DNA from: Gliomastix tumulicola | Taxonomy: Eukaryota; Ascomycota; Sordariomycetes; Hypocreales; Bionectriaceae | Length of the DNA: 64,000 bases | Direction of reading: 5' to 3' | NCBI GenBank assembly: GCA_001599755.1 | Contig: BCHX01000008.1 | Location: 1-64,000, forward strand | Part shown: positions 1-9,840 of the stretch, piece by piece | How positions within the stretch are numbered: the stretch's first letter is position 1 | How the letters are laid out: every line of letters begins with the position of its first letter | Translations under genes and position numbers: made by a program | Notes under the pieces: model-generated | Seen by the model: the letters and a program-made list of their open reading frames with translations, nothing else | What the model was told of the DNA's origin: nothing | The model's database searches: none

Positions 1-1510
1 GGCCCGTGCAGTACCCCTGACAGGGGGACTCTACGCTGGGCTGGAAAATATTTATGGCGTAAAAACGCGGATTACTAGGGGCTAGGGTTATCTATACTTC
101 CTAGGAGGACTAAGCTAACTGCTAGGTTATATAAAGATAAGTTTAATCTAGCCCTTTCATAGGTATAGCTTTTAAGTATCTTACCTTTAGCTTACTACTA
201 ATTATACCACCTGCTATAAAGAACTAGTAACTATATAGTATCTACATGGGATATATATTATAGCCCTTCTAGGCTGCTAGCTCCTTTATCTATTACTAAT
301 ACTCCTATCTTACCTTATAATGCCCTTTGGTTAAGGTATAACCTATATTAGAAGTACCTATCACCTTGCTTTAGTTAAATTCTATATCCCACTCTTATTC
401 TAGTATATATATAGCTTCCACTAGGGCTCTATGTAGAGCTAATAATATAGCTAACTACTTGCCCTTTAGGCTATCTCTAATAAGTTATAGTGTCTATACT
501 ACTAGTGCTTTATACTACTTTCTCTTTAAGTATTTATTATACTATAATAGGAAGTGCTCTCCCATGTTATATAGTATAATAGGGAATCCTAGCTAGGTTT
601 CCTAACTTATTAAGATAGACTTACCTAGCTATAGCATCCTTTATTACTCTATTTCCCACCTCTTACTAGGAAAGGATATATACTTACTCTATTTATATAT
701 ATAGATTTAAATTCCTTCTTGGAAGTAACTACCTACTAGAATATCAGCCTAATAGTATTTATTACTAAATTAATATATTTATAATAACATGAAAAGTGTT
801 TTTACTAAGTTAAGTTCTACTATAATTATCTCTTAATAAAAGAATCCCTCTTTATTATATAGCTAGGCCTACTTAACTAATAAGATAATGTGGGTCTATA
901 ACCTATAATCAGCTAACTACTAGTTATCTTTAATCTTATGGACTAACTATCTCCGCTCTCACTCTAATAGTTCTACTAGTAACACTTTTAGTGCTTTACA
1001 CTATTAATAGCTCCTAGGTAAGACCTAGTCACTCTTCCTCTTTGGTGTAAGTGCCTTAACTTAGCTCTTCCTATGGCTACTACGCTACTATTAGTTAGAA
1101 TATCCTAGGACCTAATTTAGGCCACTGGGCCACTGTTTTCCTATAAGCTAATCTTAAGATAACCTGTTAGTTAATAGGAAAACAGGTGTAATATAGTACT
1201 CTATACTAATAGTCACAGTGAACCACTTTCACTGTTTATATAGTGTTAAACCTGGCCTAATAAATCGAGTGGCCTAACCACTTAATTAGTCTCTTGACAC
1301 GGTTTCTTAACTAGTTGCTCCGCTCCCTTGCCACTTGCGTGTCTCATCCACAGGGTTTTCAACCATGTTGTTTCGTTCCACTCCAGTCTACTTGATGCAT
1401 CTCATGATGCTTTTACAACCTCCATTCCCACTCTGGTTAAAGTTATTCATCTACTCACTTTTATCATACTACTTCGTCACACTTAGTTGGTATACCGCAT
1501 CTTTGCGGTG
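1..1510. repeat. AT-rich, RIP-like mutated repeat copy
   Basis: Very AT-rich DNA dense in TpA steps (runs of ctag, ttat, tata) with no open reading frame of note. From about 930 to 1510 it aligns by eye with 2760-3340 at a constant offset near 1.83 kb. Example: tagaatatcctaggacctaa near 1096 against cagaatgtcccaggacccaa near 2920. The differences are mainly C to T and G to A on the plus strand, with this copy always the AT-richer one. That is the signature expected of repeat-induced point mutation. The element itself is not identified: no transposase or reverse transcriptase motif is readable. Confidence 0.75.
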
Positions 1511-3340
1511 ACGCTCCGCTTGGAACGAGCCCCTTCACTCTATTCCAGGTCGTAACCCTGTGGGTAGCAAATACAACTGAAATCATGCCTCCGGCGGTAA
1601 TCACTAATTATTAGCCCTACTGCTGGATGCTCTATATCTTGTAAACGCGGCACTTCACAGTGGTAGCCGGGCACTTTGCAGAGGCAAGTTGGTAGCCCTC
1701 TCCAGGGTTACGACTAAGACTATACGCTGTACTGCATTCCCATGCACTGTAGAGATCACTCGCGTACCTGGTTCTTCTCCTCCACTCCCGTTTGTGCTGC
1801 GTCGCCCGACTCTCCCATGGCTCGCTCCCGCTCGCCGTCCCTGCGCTCAGGCAGTGTGGTTGCACTAGGGCATCTACCCCCAGCCACTGCTGTCTGCTGT
1901 TGGCTCCCTCGCGGTCGCATGCTGCACTGCTTGTCCACGTCTTCCACCCTCACTCCGTTCCGGTTGACAATCACGTCGGGCCCCTCCCAGGGCCTAGAAG
2001 GCACATACGGCCACTCACCTCCTTCGGCATGCCGCTGTTGCGACGCTTGTTGCTCCCTCTCGGGACATAACGAGACAGGACGAAAGACTCTCGCCGACTC
2101 TGTATCCGGCCTCCCGGCCTCTTCCTTCTGTCTGCTGTTGGCTCCCGCCCGTCGGAAGAAAGACCTGCGCACCTACCAGCGCCTCATTAGCGTGCCACCC
2201 GCACAAAGCAGTGTAGCTGCCTGCTAGCACCATGCAAGGCAGATGGAAGAGGGAATACACACTCGACTTCTCGTCGCCGCTCTCTCAGCGGGTGATGCCG
2301 TGCTAGACGTTGCGGCGTCCACTCCCGGCTGCTGCCCCTCACGGGGCTTGGAAGAACCCATGCCACGGGACAAAAGGCAGGTCTCACGACCAGGCGCCCA
2401 GCTGCCGTAGCTGTCAAGTGTCTCTCGACTGACACTCTTGTGTCTGGATACTTACCGTCAAGCACTCTGCTTGTTCTTTCCTCGCGGAGGTTTTTGTGGG
2501 CGACTGCCCATCAAAAAGTGGGAGACTATCCCAGCCTGTTCCTTTCCCAGCGGAGGTTTTTGTGGGCGACTGCCCATCAAAAAGTGAGAGACGGTTCTCT
2601 CTTGCTTCCCGCAAGTAATCTGTAAAAAGTGTTTTTACAAGAGTACGTTTCCCAACCCGTCTGCCTGACGAAAGACATCCGTCTTATGTGACCAAGCCAA
2701 CCCACTGTCTTGTCACTCGAGTGGGGTGCAAGCACCCAATCAGCGCCCGTGTTCTCCACGGTCATGCTGTTATCACCCAACAAGCTCCGCTCTCACTCCG
2801 CTTATTCTACCAGCAACACCTCGCGGTGTTTTACACCATCAACAGTGCTCCCGGGTAAACCCGTACGCACTCTTCGCCTTCGGCTCAGGTCTGACTATTC
2901 GAGCTGCGCCCTCATTGGTCAGAATGTCCCAGGACCCAATTTGGGCCACTGGGCCACCGTTTTCCTATAAGCCAATCTTAAGAGAACCTTCGGTTCGATA
3001 GGAAAATGGGTGTACTCTAGTAGTGTTTCTTAACACGACCACTGAACCACTCTCGTGGTTTGTATGTGTTTGGACCAGGCCCAAACATTCGAGTGGCCCA
3101 ACACCAAAACCATGTTTTGCTGTGTGACAGCTCACGCCGTTCGCTGTTGGTGTGCTCGTCCACTCGCTTTTCTATCATCTTCATTCCATTCAGTCTACCT
3201 GATGCTATTCAGACAGCATCACTACACCTCCGCTCCTTCCAGTCGCTACGATGTGCTCGCTCCCGCTCGCCGTCCCTTCCAGCCACAATGCATGTGTAGT
3301 GTTCCGCCTGTCACTCAATCTGTAATTGCATCTTTGCAAT
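1511..3340. repeat. Less-mutated copy of the same repeat, with flanking low-complexity DNA
   Basis: GC content is normal here, in contrast to both sides. The 2760-3340 part is the partner of the mutated copy at 930-1510; shared blocks include gccactgggcca and cagtctac-tgatg. A 21-base block beginning ctcgctcccgctcgccg occurs both near 1821 and near 3256, so the element also has internal repeats. Several short overlapping open frames exist on both strands, but none has a recognisable domain or a convincing gene structure, so no gene is called. It could be a non-autonomous transposable element or an old duplicated segment. Confidence 0.6.
2485..2592 (+). repeat. 66-bp tandem duplication
   Basis: The segment starting cggaggtttttgtgggcgac at 2485 recurs at 2551, a period of 66 bp. 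About 40 bases per copy are nearly identical (through tgcccatcaaaaagtg). The spacer between copies diverges. It lies inside the less-mutated repeat. Confidence 0.8.
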
Positions 3341-3344
3341 GACC

Positions 3345-3483
3345 GTAGTGCTAGGTTATAATAATTATCTTATAATTAAAGGAAAATAATAAAGTGTATA
3401 TAATAAGCTTAACTAAATAAGAGGAAGCTAAGTATTAGGTTATAATAGGTAAGTATATAAGTAACTCTCTACCTTTCCTACCT
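3345..3483. repeat. AT-rich island at the 3' end of the alcohol dehydrogenase gene
   Basis: A short, almost purely A/T stretch rich in TpA joins the repeat block to the alcohol dehydrogenase gene. The mutated appearance continues into the last codons of that gene, which suggests that RIP spread beyond the repeat edge. No coding sequence is seen. Confidence 0.65.
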
Positions 3484-4522
3484 AAAGATTATTTAACCCT
3501 TTAGGGATATTAGAAAACAGTATTTCCATAATCTGTGGAACAAGCTTGCGAGATTCAATTAGAGCTAGCACATCGAGCAAGTCCTCCATAGACGCTCCGA
3601 TTGAGCCCACAAGAGAGATGCCGTTCGTGATAATCTGCCCAGCAGCGATATTGACCCTGTCGGCTCCAAGTCCAACTAGAACCACAGCTCCGCCCGCTTT
3701 TACCGACGATGCAGCATCTTGCACAGTTGCAGTAACACTAACAAAGTTAATGACCACATCAAACTCCGTGCCAGGAAACGACTTAAGCGTAGGCCCGCAG
3801 GCAAACGCACCCTTCTGCTTCGCCGCTTCCAACTTGTCTGTATTGAGATCAATACCGTAGACTTTGGCTCCCTGGAGAATGGCAATTGCGACGGCGTTCA
3901 TGCCCAAGCCTCCCAGGCCAATTACGGCGATGGTGGAGGAAGCCGTGACGCTGGCCGAAGTCATAGTAGCATGGTATGCCGTCGCAATGGCGTCCGTGGC
4001 AACGGCGGCCTGTGCAAATGTTACCGCGTCTGGAATCCTGACCAGACGATCAACATATGCCAGAGCGAATTTCGCATAACCGCCGTCCAGGCCTATTCCA
4101 ATTGCCTTGTCCCAGTCTCTCTCGCTGATGGGATGGCTCAATTGGGCTACGACCACACGATCGCCAACCTGAAATGCCTGTTCAGGCTGTGTCTGGCCCA
4201 ATTTGGTGATGATTCCGGCCACCTCGTGGCCGAGTGTAATTGGCTTGCGTTTGAGCCATTGATGACCGATCCCATGCACCAAATGGGCGTCCGAATGGCA
4301 GAGACCAGCCGCCTCCACCCTGATGAGGACCTGATCAGGACCGGGGTCCGGGATGGGAACGTCTGTAAGCTCCAGCCCTGTCGAGACGTCGCTGAAGCGG
4401 AAAGCCTGCATGTCGATGGTTGTACTGTGAGTTGCGAGGCTAGATCTTGATTTGAAAAATAATGTTCGCTTGGAGATCGGTAAACTGTATACCTTTGAAA
4501 ACCATGAAAGACCGGAAAGCAT
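3482..4522 (-). CDS. Zinc-type alcohol dehydrogenase (MDR family), C-terminally truncated
   Basis: A medium-chain dehydrogenase that would oxidise an alcohol with NAD(P). Uninterrupted, 346 residues from the ATG at 4522; a second ATG at residue 38 (4411) gives the usual family N terminus MQAFRFSDV. Visible motifs: catalytic-zinc cysteine C75 in GLCHSD, GHE with H99/E100, and Rossmann loop GLGGLG at 202-207 followed by an acidic residue at 225 that suggests NAD preference. The four-cysteine structural-zinc loop of classical ADHs is absent. Residues 1-37 are rich in Ser, Lys, Arg and hydrophobics with one acidic residue only at the end, so they could be a mitochondrial presequence or merely 5' UTR. 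The protein ends in IPKGLNNL, some 20-35 residues short of the family norm, at the junction with the AT island. Function may therefore be impaired. Confidence 0.85.
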   Translation of the reverse strand: MLSGLSWFSKVYSLPISKRTLFFKSRSSLATHSTTIDMQAFRFSDVSTGLELTDVPIPDPGPDQVLIRVEAAGLCHSDAHLVHGIGHQWLKRKPITLGHEVAGIITKLGQTQPEQAFQVGDRVVVAQLSHPISERDWDKAIGIGLDGGYAKFALAYVDRLVRIPDAVTFAQAAVATDAIATAYHATMTSASVTASSTIAVIGLGGLGMNAVAIAILQGAKVYGIDLNTDKLEAAKQKGAFACGPTLKSFPGTEFDVVINFVSVTATVQDAASSVKAGGAVVLVGLGADRVNIAAGQIITNGISLVGSIGASMEDLLDVLALIESRKLVPQIMEILFSNIPKGLNNL

Positions 4523-5177
4523 GCATCTAATAAATAATGTGCCCGTGGTCTGAAATCCACTTAAGATAGGCGTGATAGTGATGTGATAGTGAAGCCGTAT
4601 GCCAAGAGATGCAGTTCACGTTGCCTGCATTAGGCTGACTTCTAGCGCCGGGACACGGCCGGATACCGAAGAAGATGCTCCACCCCGAGTTGAGTCCCGG
4701 CATTCCGAACTGCAATCTCCTGAACTCTCCCCTGAAAGCCTTCCACAACACCTACCGACAGCGGAGAAACTTGGAGAGTTCGCCTTCCCGTGCCGATTGC
4801 AACGGGGCTTTTCCCCCACCCTCGAAGGCAGGCCACGACGGTGACAGCAGAACGATGGAACGGAGAGACGACAAAGCCCGACGACACTGGCGATTGAAGC
4901 CTCGCGCTGGCAGACCAAGCTTCAGCTACTGAAGATGGGGTGCTGAACACTGGGAGAAATTGGCCTTCAGGGCAGCCTGTCAAACTGGGTCAAGGGAGGC
5001 GAGAGCGACGATCAGACGGGGACGAATGTAGGGCTTCTACGAGAGGCGGACAAAACGAGCGAAGTGTACAGCGTAGCAAAACGAACCTAGCGCTCGAAGG
5101 TGAACCCTCCCGGGGGGAAATAAAATTAATTTCATATTATAGTATGACTGACCTTCCTAGCTCATGTTCAATTCTCT
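4523..5177. other. Intergenic, no gene seen
   Basis: This gap lies between the dehydrogenase start and the bZIP gene end. Short open frames occur on both strands, but they overlap each other, lack domains and have no splice pattern. The upstream part must hold the dehydrogenase promoter. No repeat or RNA gene was recognised. Confidence 0.5.
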
Positions 5178-6495
5178 TTACCAGTGTTCATTGCATCTGT
5201 GAGTGACTTGATTTATGCTAAATCCGGCTCTTTGCCATCTCCACCAAGAACTGGTCCTCCACATCTCACTCTCTTTCCCCCCCGTGAGGCATTCCCATTT
5301 CTCCAGAAACCAGGGGGAAGCCTCCCAGCTTCGCGAGTACCAGGGCAGTCCTTGGCAGGGGGATGTCGGGCGGTCTATACTCGTAAATTTCCAGCATCGG
5401 AGTCCATCGTTCCATAGATCGACGATGAGATCGTCTATGTCAACCAGTGGGGGGTCCGAATAAACGGCACGAATAATCCGTGAGCGAAATTCTGGCCACG
5501 GGAGCATATCGAATATCGGATGGTGCAGTACAATTCTCTGCACCGGAGTGGGATACAGGTCCGCAAAGGATTCGGAATGTGAAGTCGAATCCCCGACGAG
5601 TTGGTCGAAATTCTGTCCTATACAATGGTGCCGGTAGATAACTCGCGAGTCAAAGGGAGGTTTTGGTTCAGGGTCGGAGAAGGGTGAGTAGAGTGACATG
5701 TCGAGTAAGTCGTGGCCTGTAATACCGAGAAAGACGGCATTCAACCCCACGGCAGTGGTGAACGACATAGCCGACAGACAGGCCGGCATGAAGCTATTAG
5801 AGTATGTCCGGGTCGACGGTAAGCCGCTGGGCTCTGGGGCCTCGAGCTGCACTGGTGCGTCTAGCCCAGACAGCAACCCAATACCTGCCGCCAGGGCTTG
5901 ATTGAAGTCCACACCGCCCAGGCTGGACCGAACATGCGTCAACCACTGACTTGAGGAGAGATCTAGGGCCGTCCGGTAGAGCTCAGGACTCATGAAATGA
6001 CCTAGAGCGATGATGCCATACTTCAGGACGTCTTTCAAGCCAAAACCCTCGCTGGTGATGATTTGCCAGTAGTTAAAACGCTGTCGATCTGTACACGCTG
6101 CAAAGCATGAGAGAACGTCCGAGACAGTCAGCCTGATGGTTTCCTGTCCAGGACTGCGGATCTCTGCGCACGATACGGGTACAAAGGAACCACGTGTCGG
6201 CGCATCTGGGTCAGTTTCAAGAGTGCAAAAGATCTCTTGTGGGCGGATTTGGTGGGCCAACACAGCCTCCACGACCAGGCGGTCAAGCCTTGATTTCTTC
6301 TCCTTCTGTCGAGCACCTAGCAGTGCAAGCAAGCATGCATCATCTCATCAGCGCGCGAACTCTCAATATTAGCACGAAAGATGGAGTGAAATCAAGGTCA
6401 TGATTACTGCACTTACGGTACTTTCGCTGCGCCACAGCATTCTGCTGCCGGCGCTGAGACGAGACGGACTTGGCTTGTTGGGCGTAGGACTGCAT
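5178..6495 (-). CDS. bZIP transcription factor with DUF3425-type C-terminal region
   Basis: Two exons: 6495-6417 and 6316-5178, joined across a 100-bp intron (donor gtaagt, acceptor ctgctag), giving 405 residues. The split falls inside the basic region, which reads RRQQNAVAQRKYR (15-27) and continues RARQKEKKSR. It fits the bZIP signature N-x2-A-Q-x2-Y-R with N19, A22, Q23, Y26 and R27. The leucine zipper is short or degenerate, as is common in this fungal class. The C-terminal part has the usual DUF3425 landmarks: a PTPVQRIVLHHPIFDMLPW stretch and a Trp-rich end. It should act in the nucleus as a sequence-specific activator or repressor; targets are unknown. It is divergent from the acetoacetate-decarboxylase-like gene 324 bp away, so it may control that gene (inference). 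Confidence 0.9.
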
Positions 6496-6520
6496 CCTTA
6501 GTTGTAGGACTACACCCTTA
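6484..6520. repeat. 20-bp tandem repeat carrying the bZIP start codon
   Basis: gtaggactgcatcctta (6484-6500) is followed by gtaggactacaccctta (6504-6520), two mismatches in 17 bases and a period of 20 bp. The first copy contains the bZIP initiation codon on the minus strand (6495-6493). Confidence 0.7.
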
Positions 6521-6819
6521 TCGCAGAGAAAACTTGTGAGGGGTGAAAATCCCGCATCATGTACAAGTACGCAGAAGGCATATTTATGGTACTTGTGGGT
6601 ATTTTGTCACGTGTGCCTGACTAGCCTATGCAGCACCTGTCAGCTGCATTAGCCCATTCACTCCGTCTCTATGATGAGCCAGTGCGGGCATAGATGGGTC
6701 TTTTAGAGCCAAACTCTGCTTGCCCTCTCTCTTCCCAAATACTGATAAATAGAGCAGGTGTCGCCTTAGCATTGTGAAAATCAACTTACAAGAAACAAAT
6801 CTTATCACGAACCGAAAAC
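6496..6819. promoter_or_regulatory. Shared divergent promoter, bZIP / acetoacetate-decarboxylase-like gene
   Basis: 324 bp separate the two divergent start codons. The interval includes a CACGTG E-box near 6608 and an AT-rich ctgataaatagag stretch near 6742 that could serve as a core element for the plus-strand gene. No direct binding evidence is available. Confidence 0.45.
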
Positions 6820-7539
6820 ATGCCCAAAGGTTCACTCAGCCTCACAGGTGCCGCCGTGCCCGCCATGTCGCCATCATACTCCACCACGGAAGCCTTCTCC
6901 TTTACAGATGTTACGCTGGCCGTTGTCAGCTACCGGGTGGCCGCCGAACAAATTGTTCACCTACTGCCCGATGCCCTAGATATTGAAGATCAACCGCTGG
7001 TCACATCAACCTTTGTCGATTATGGTATGAGCACAGTTGGCCCTTACTCCGAGTTCGTCCAGACCGTTGAGGTCACATACAACGGCGAGAAATACGACTA
7101 CACTCTAATTCTCATCCTCGACAATGAGTCCGCCATCTTTGCAGGGCGTGAGCTCTATGGGTATCCGAAGGTGTTTGGCAAGGCAGCTCTTCAACTCCAC
7201 AACAACGGCCGCTTGATATCTGGCTCCGCCGAGCGACCTGCTGGACGAAGAGTGGCCGAGTTCGAATTCATTCCAGAGAGGTTGACCCGAGACCTCCCAC
7301 GCAACCCGAAAAGAACATTGAACCTTCGCATAATTCCCTCCGCTATCCCCGGAGCCGCGCCTACGGTTCAGGAGTTCGTTTCAGTGGCTATGGATATGGT
7401 ATCATCTGAGGTTTGGATTGGAAATGGGTCGGTTAATCTTCTCCGAGACTCGGCTCTGGACAGATGGGCGGACATTGATGTTCTGAAATATGAAGGGGCT
7501 ATGGTAGCTAGGCATGTTACCGCAACGCTCCGTATTTAA
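6820..7539 (+). CDS. Acetoacetate decarboxylase-family enzyme
   Basis: A single-exon 239-residue protein from an ATG in good context (aaaacATGcc). The central motif FAGRELYGYPKVFG (107-120) is the hallmark of the acetoacetate decarboxylase superfamily. Lys117 in GYPK occupies the region of the Schiff-base lysine, and Glu78 in PYSEF matches the conserved acidic residue upstream. Length and the beta-rich pattern fit the family. In fungi such proteins decarboxylate or hydrate beta-keto acids, often within secondary-metabolite or degradation pathways; the substrate cannot be read from sequence. Cytosolic, with no signal peptide. Its divergent partner is a bZIP regulator. Confidence 0.88.
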   Translation: MPKGSLSLTGAAVPAMSPSYSTTEAFSFTDVTLAVVSYRVAAEQIVHLLPDALDIEDQPLVTSTFVDYGMSTVGPYSEFVQTVEVTYNGEKYDYTLILILDNESAIFAGRELYGYPKVFGKAALQLHNNGRLISGSAERPAGRRVAEFEFIPERLTRDLPRNPKRTLNLRIIPSAIPGAAPTVQEFVSVAMDMVSSEVWIGNGSVNLLRDSALDRWADIDVLKYEGAMVARHVTATLRI

Positions 7540-8087
7540 GATATAGGGGACTGGAGTATGGACTGATGCGTTTTGTTACGATCCAACCATCATGGCTGCA
7601 GGACCATGGGCCATGTAGGTCACGCAGGCGCTACTGATGGAAAGATGTTCCATCCCGGGGTTCGCATAGAGATACCTACTAGGTACTAGTAACCGGGGAG
7701 GACATGGTTCACAAGGCTACGCGTGAACCAGTCAAAATCCACGCCTTTCAATCCATTCAATCCATTGCAACACCTTCCTCTGTAATCATACTTTCTTGGC
7801 ACGGTGGTGTTAAGGAAGTAGCCTAAGCACACATACATTCGCCTAACCAGGCGATACGGGGAGAGCATCAGAGCCAGCCATCGAGCATTGCCGATGCAGC
7901 CGGCAGACTGGTGCGCGCATGCACCGAGACTCACAACACCAAAGACTACCAGCCCTGATGCAGCTCAGGCTAAATTCTTTGGGTTTGACATGGTCGACTT
8001 TACATCACGCTCGACGGCAAGATGATCAAGGGTCATCCATCGCCTTTCTTCGACTGTCAGAAACAATACGTTTATCAATCGCTCTGC
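7540..8087. other. Intergenic, no gene seen
   Basis: No convincing reading frame. The only structure noted is an 8-bp hairpin, TGGTTCAC (7705-7712) with GTGAACCA (7723-7730). No tRNA-like cloverleaf accompanies it. Confidence 0.5.
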
Positions 8088-8501
8088 CTACTCGCCACTG
8101 CAGTTCCAACCCATTGCCATTAGCATCGAGACCAAGCCACCAGACAAGTCAACCTGAGAAGCCACAGCACGGCTGTCGGTATGGACGGCATCATACATGG
8201 CACGACTGAGAGAGCTCTCGGGAACCTCGCGCACGGCGGCCAAGGGAGTGGGCAGAACACTACCTACCTTGCTCGTTCGGGGCTGGCAAGGAAGAAGAGC
8301 ATGAGGAGGGCTGGGGGCCGACATACTATGCTGTGAAGAAGTGGTCGGACGCGCTGGGACTGGCGTGGACGATATCATGATCCCTGCCGCCGACTGAGCA
8401 GAGAGTTGCTGCTCTTGGAATACCACGGGCTCAGAGGACTTGCGCAGGACGTCGAGAGAAACGTTGCCATAGGTAGGCTCTGCCATTCCGGAGGCTGTCA
8501 T
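8088..8501 (-). CDS. Possible small Ser/Pro-rich hypothetical protein
   Basis: An open frame of 137 codons from the ATG at 8501. Composition is Ser-, Pro- and Ala-rich with no domain, membrane segment or signal peptide. It lies just downstream of the kinase-like gene on the same strand, so it may be 3' UTR, a decayed exon or chance. No splice sites were found that would join it to the kinase. Confidence 0.2.
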   Translation of the reverse strand: MTASGMAEPTYGNVSLDVLRKSSEPVVFQEQQLSAQSAAGIMISSTPVPARPTTSSQHSMSAPSPPHALLPCQPRTSKVGSVLPTPLAAVREVPESSLSRAMYDAVHTDSRAVASQVDLSGGLVSMLMAMGWNCSGE

Positions 8502-8637
8502 CCTCTTCACTGTGAATGCAATCTATTATCTCCTGTCTTCTATCCCCCTTGCAATGACCGACCTTGCAGTCCCTCAGAAAACCGAACATCGTTAGCTTTT
8601 CCCTCGCCAACCGTCCTGCACTGCCGCGAGCATGAAT

Positions 8638-9840
8638 TCAACGCCTAATGGCCCAACCCAATGGCCCCATGCTGGAGGGATTATCCGTCTCGGCAGTGTT
8701 GCTCTCGATCTCGTAACGGTCTGCGTGAGCCAGTCTGAGGCCGCCAACTGCCAACACATTATCAAAGCTTGGAGCACCCTGTCGCGAGATGAGCCAGAGT
8801 CTATCGTGCAGGAACTTGCTGCTGCGGAGCACTTCGTTTGAGAGGAAGCTTCGCGGTAGCCAGCTTGTATGCTCAAAATCAATGATGTAAAGCTCGTCCG
8901 AAGGGCCGCCCGGCAAGATCCCGAAGTTGGTTAGGTTGGTATCTGTGAAACAGAGAGACAGGCCCTCGCTCGTGAAGTTGGGCACAGATCCGGTTTCCGC
9001 CTGGGTAGAGAGTCGCGTTAGTATGCAACTCAGTACTTGTGGTAGTAGGAGCATGAGGGAACTTGCAGCAATATTGGCGCGGTGAACATAGTGTTGAAGA
9101 TCCTCCAGGCTGGTAAAGTCCCGCGGGGCATCGGCTTCTTCTTCAAAAAAGCGCTCACTGAAGCAGAAGTTGCGGATCCGTCCTCCGCCTACGGGGCCGG
9201 GATGAGCCCCGGGAGGAGCAGGGATGTCGACAAGGACAGCCAGCGCATCTGAGATTCGATCGAAAATCCGAGTTTGCTCGTCGTCCGTGAGAGGGAAGTC
9301 TTCGTCGGCCATGAAGTCCTTGACCGTCACGAGGGGGATGTACTCCATAACGATGAAGGTGAAGTCGACCTGACCGTCGCAGTCGCCTGGGATGGGCGCG
9401 TCGAAGACGGAGAGGACCTCGGGCACGCGGATGCCTCTCGCTTCCTCGGAACTCATCTTGGCGATGGCGTCGAAGGCAAACTGCTGGGTTCGTGCCTGAG
9501 CATGCATGTTGTGGCGGTCGACCTTGTATTTGACCCAGACGAGGGGTTCCTGTTCGGGGAAGGCGAAGCCGTAGGTCCGAGCCTGCACGGCCTTTTGCGC
9601 CGCGGCGATGATTACTGTCTTGTCGCTAGCTGCCCGGGTCGCAGCCTGGCGCCAGGCAGAATGGGAAGTAGACTTGCTCGCCCATCCATGGCGGAGGCCG
9701 CGCGAGGTTCTTGGAGGAGTTGCGTGAGTTTCATCGGTCGCGTCGGTCGAGGGCGAGGGCGAAGGCGAGGGCGAGGGCGAGACGGTTGCTGGCGACAGCA
9801 GGTGATCCCTTGTCAAGCTGGGACTCGGAGTGCGCTGCAT
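8638..9840 (-). CDS. Aminoglycoside-phosphotransferase-like (APH/ChoK-type) kinase
   Basis: A single-exon 400-residue protein from the ATG at 9840; an upstream in-frame TTG was not used. The first 40 or so residues hold a (Ser-Pro)n tract. Then come an ATP-site lysine in VKYKVDRH, a hinge-like FIVMEYIPLV, a catalytic-loop-like FTDTNLTNFGI and a metal-binding-like IIDFEHTSW. These match the small-molecule-kinase fold often annotated as phosphotransferase enzyme family in fungi. The usual histidine before the catalytic aspartate is absent, but the Asp and Asn positions remain. The natural substrate is unknown; antibiotic resistance should not be inferred from the name. No neighbour suggests a pathway. 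Confidence 0.8.
   Translation of the reverse strand: MQRTPSPSLTRDHLLSPATVSPSPSPSPSPSTDATDETHATPPRTSRGLRHGWASKSTSHSAWRQAATRAASDKTVIIAAAQKAVQARTYGFAFPEQEPLVWVKYKVDRHNMHAQARTQQFAFDAIAKMSSEEARGIRVPEVLSVFDAPIPGDCDGQVDFTFIVMEYIPLVTVKDFMADEDFPLTDDEQTRIFDRISDALAVLVDIPAPPGAHPGPVGGGRIRNFCFSERFFEEEADAPRDFTSLEDLQHYVHRANIAASSLMLLLPQVLSCILTRLSTQAETGSVPNFTSEGLSLCFTDTNLTNFGILPGGPSDELYIIDFEHTSWLPRSFLSNEVLRSSKFLHDRLWLISRQGAPSFDNVLAVGGLRLAHADRYEIESNTAETDNPSSMGPLGWAIRR

Noticed and set aside
1632..3342. Several overlapping open frames of 60-160 codons on both strands in the repeat block
   Set aside because: They overlap in different frames, have no domains, and arise from GC-rich repeat DNA.
7705..7730. Hairpin considered as part of a tRNA
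   Set aside because: Only one 8-bp stem is present; no acceptor, D or T arms fit.
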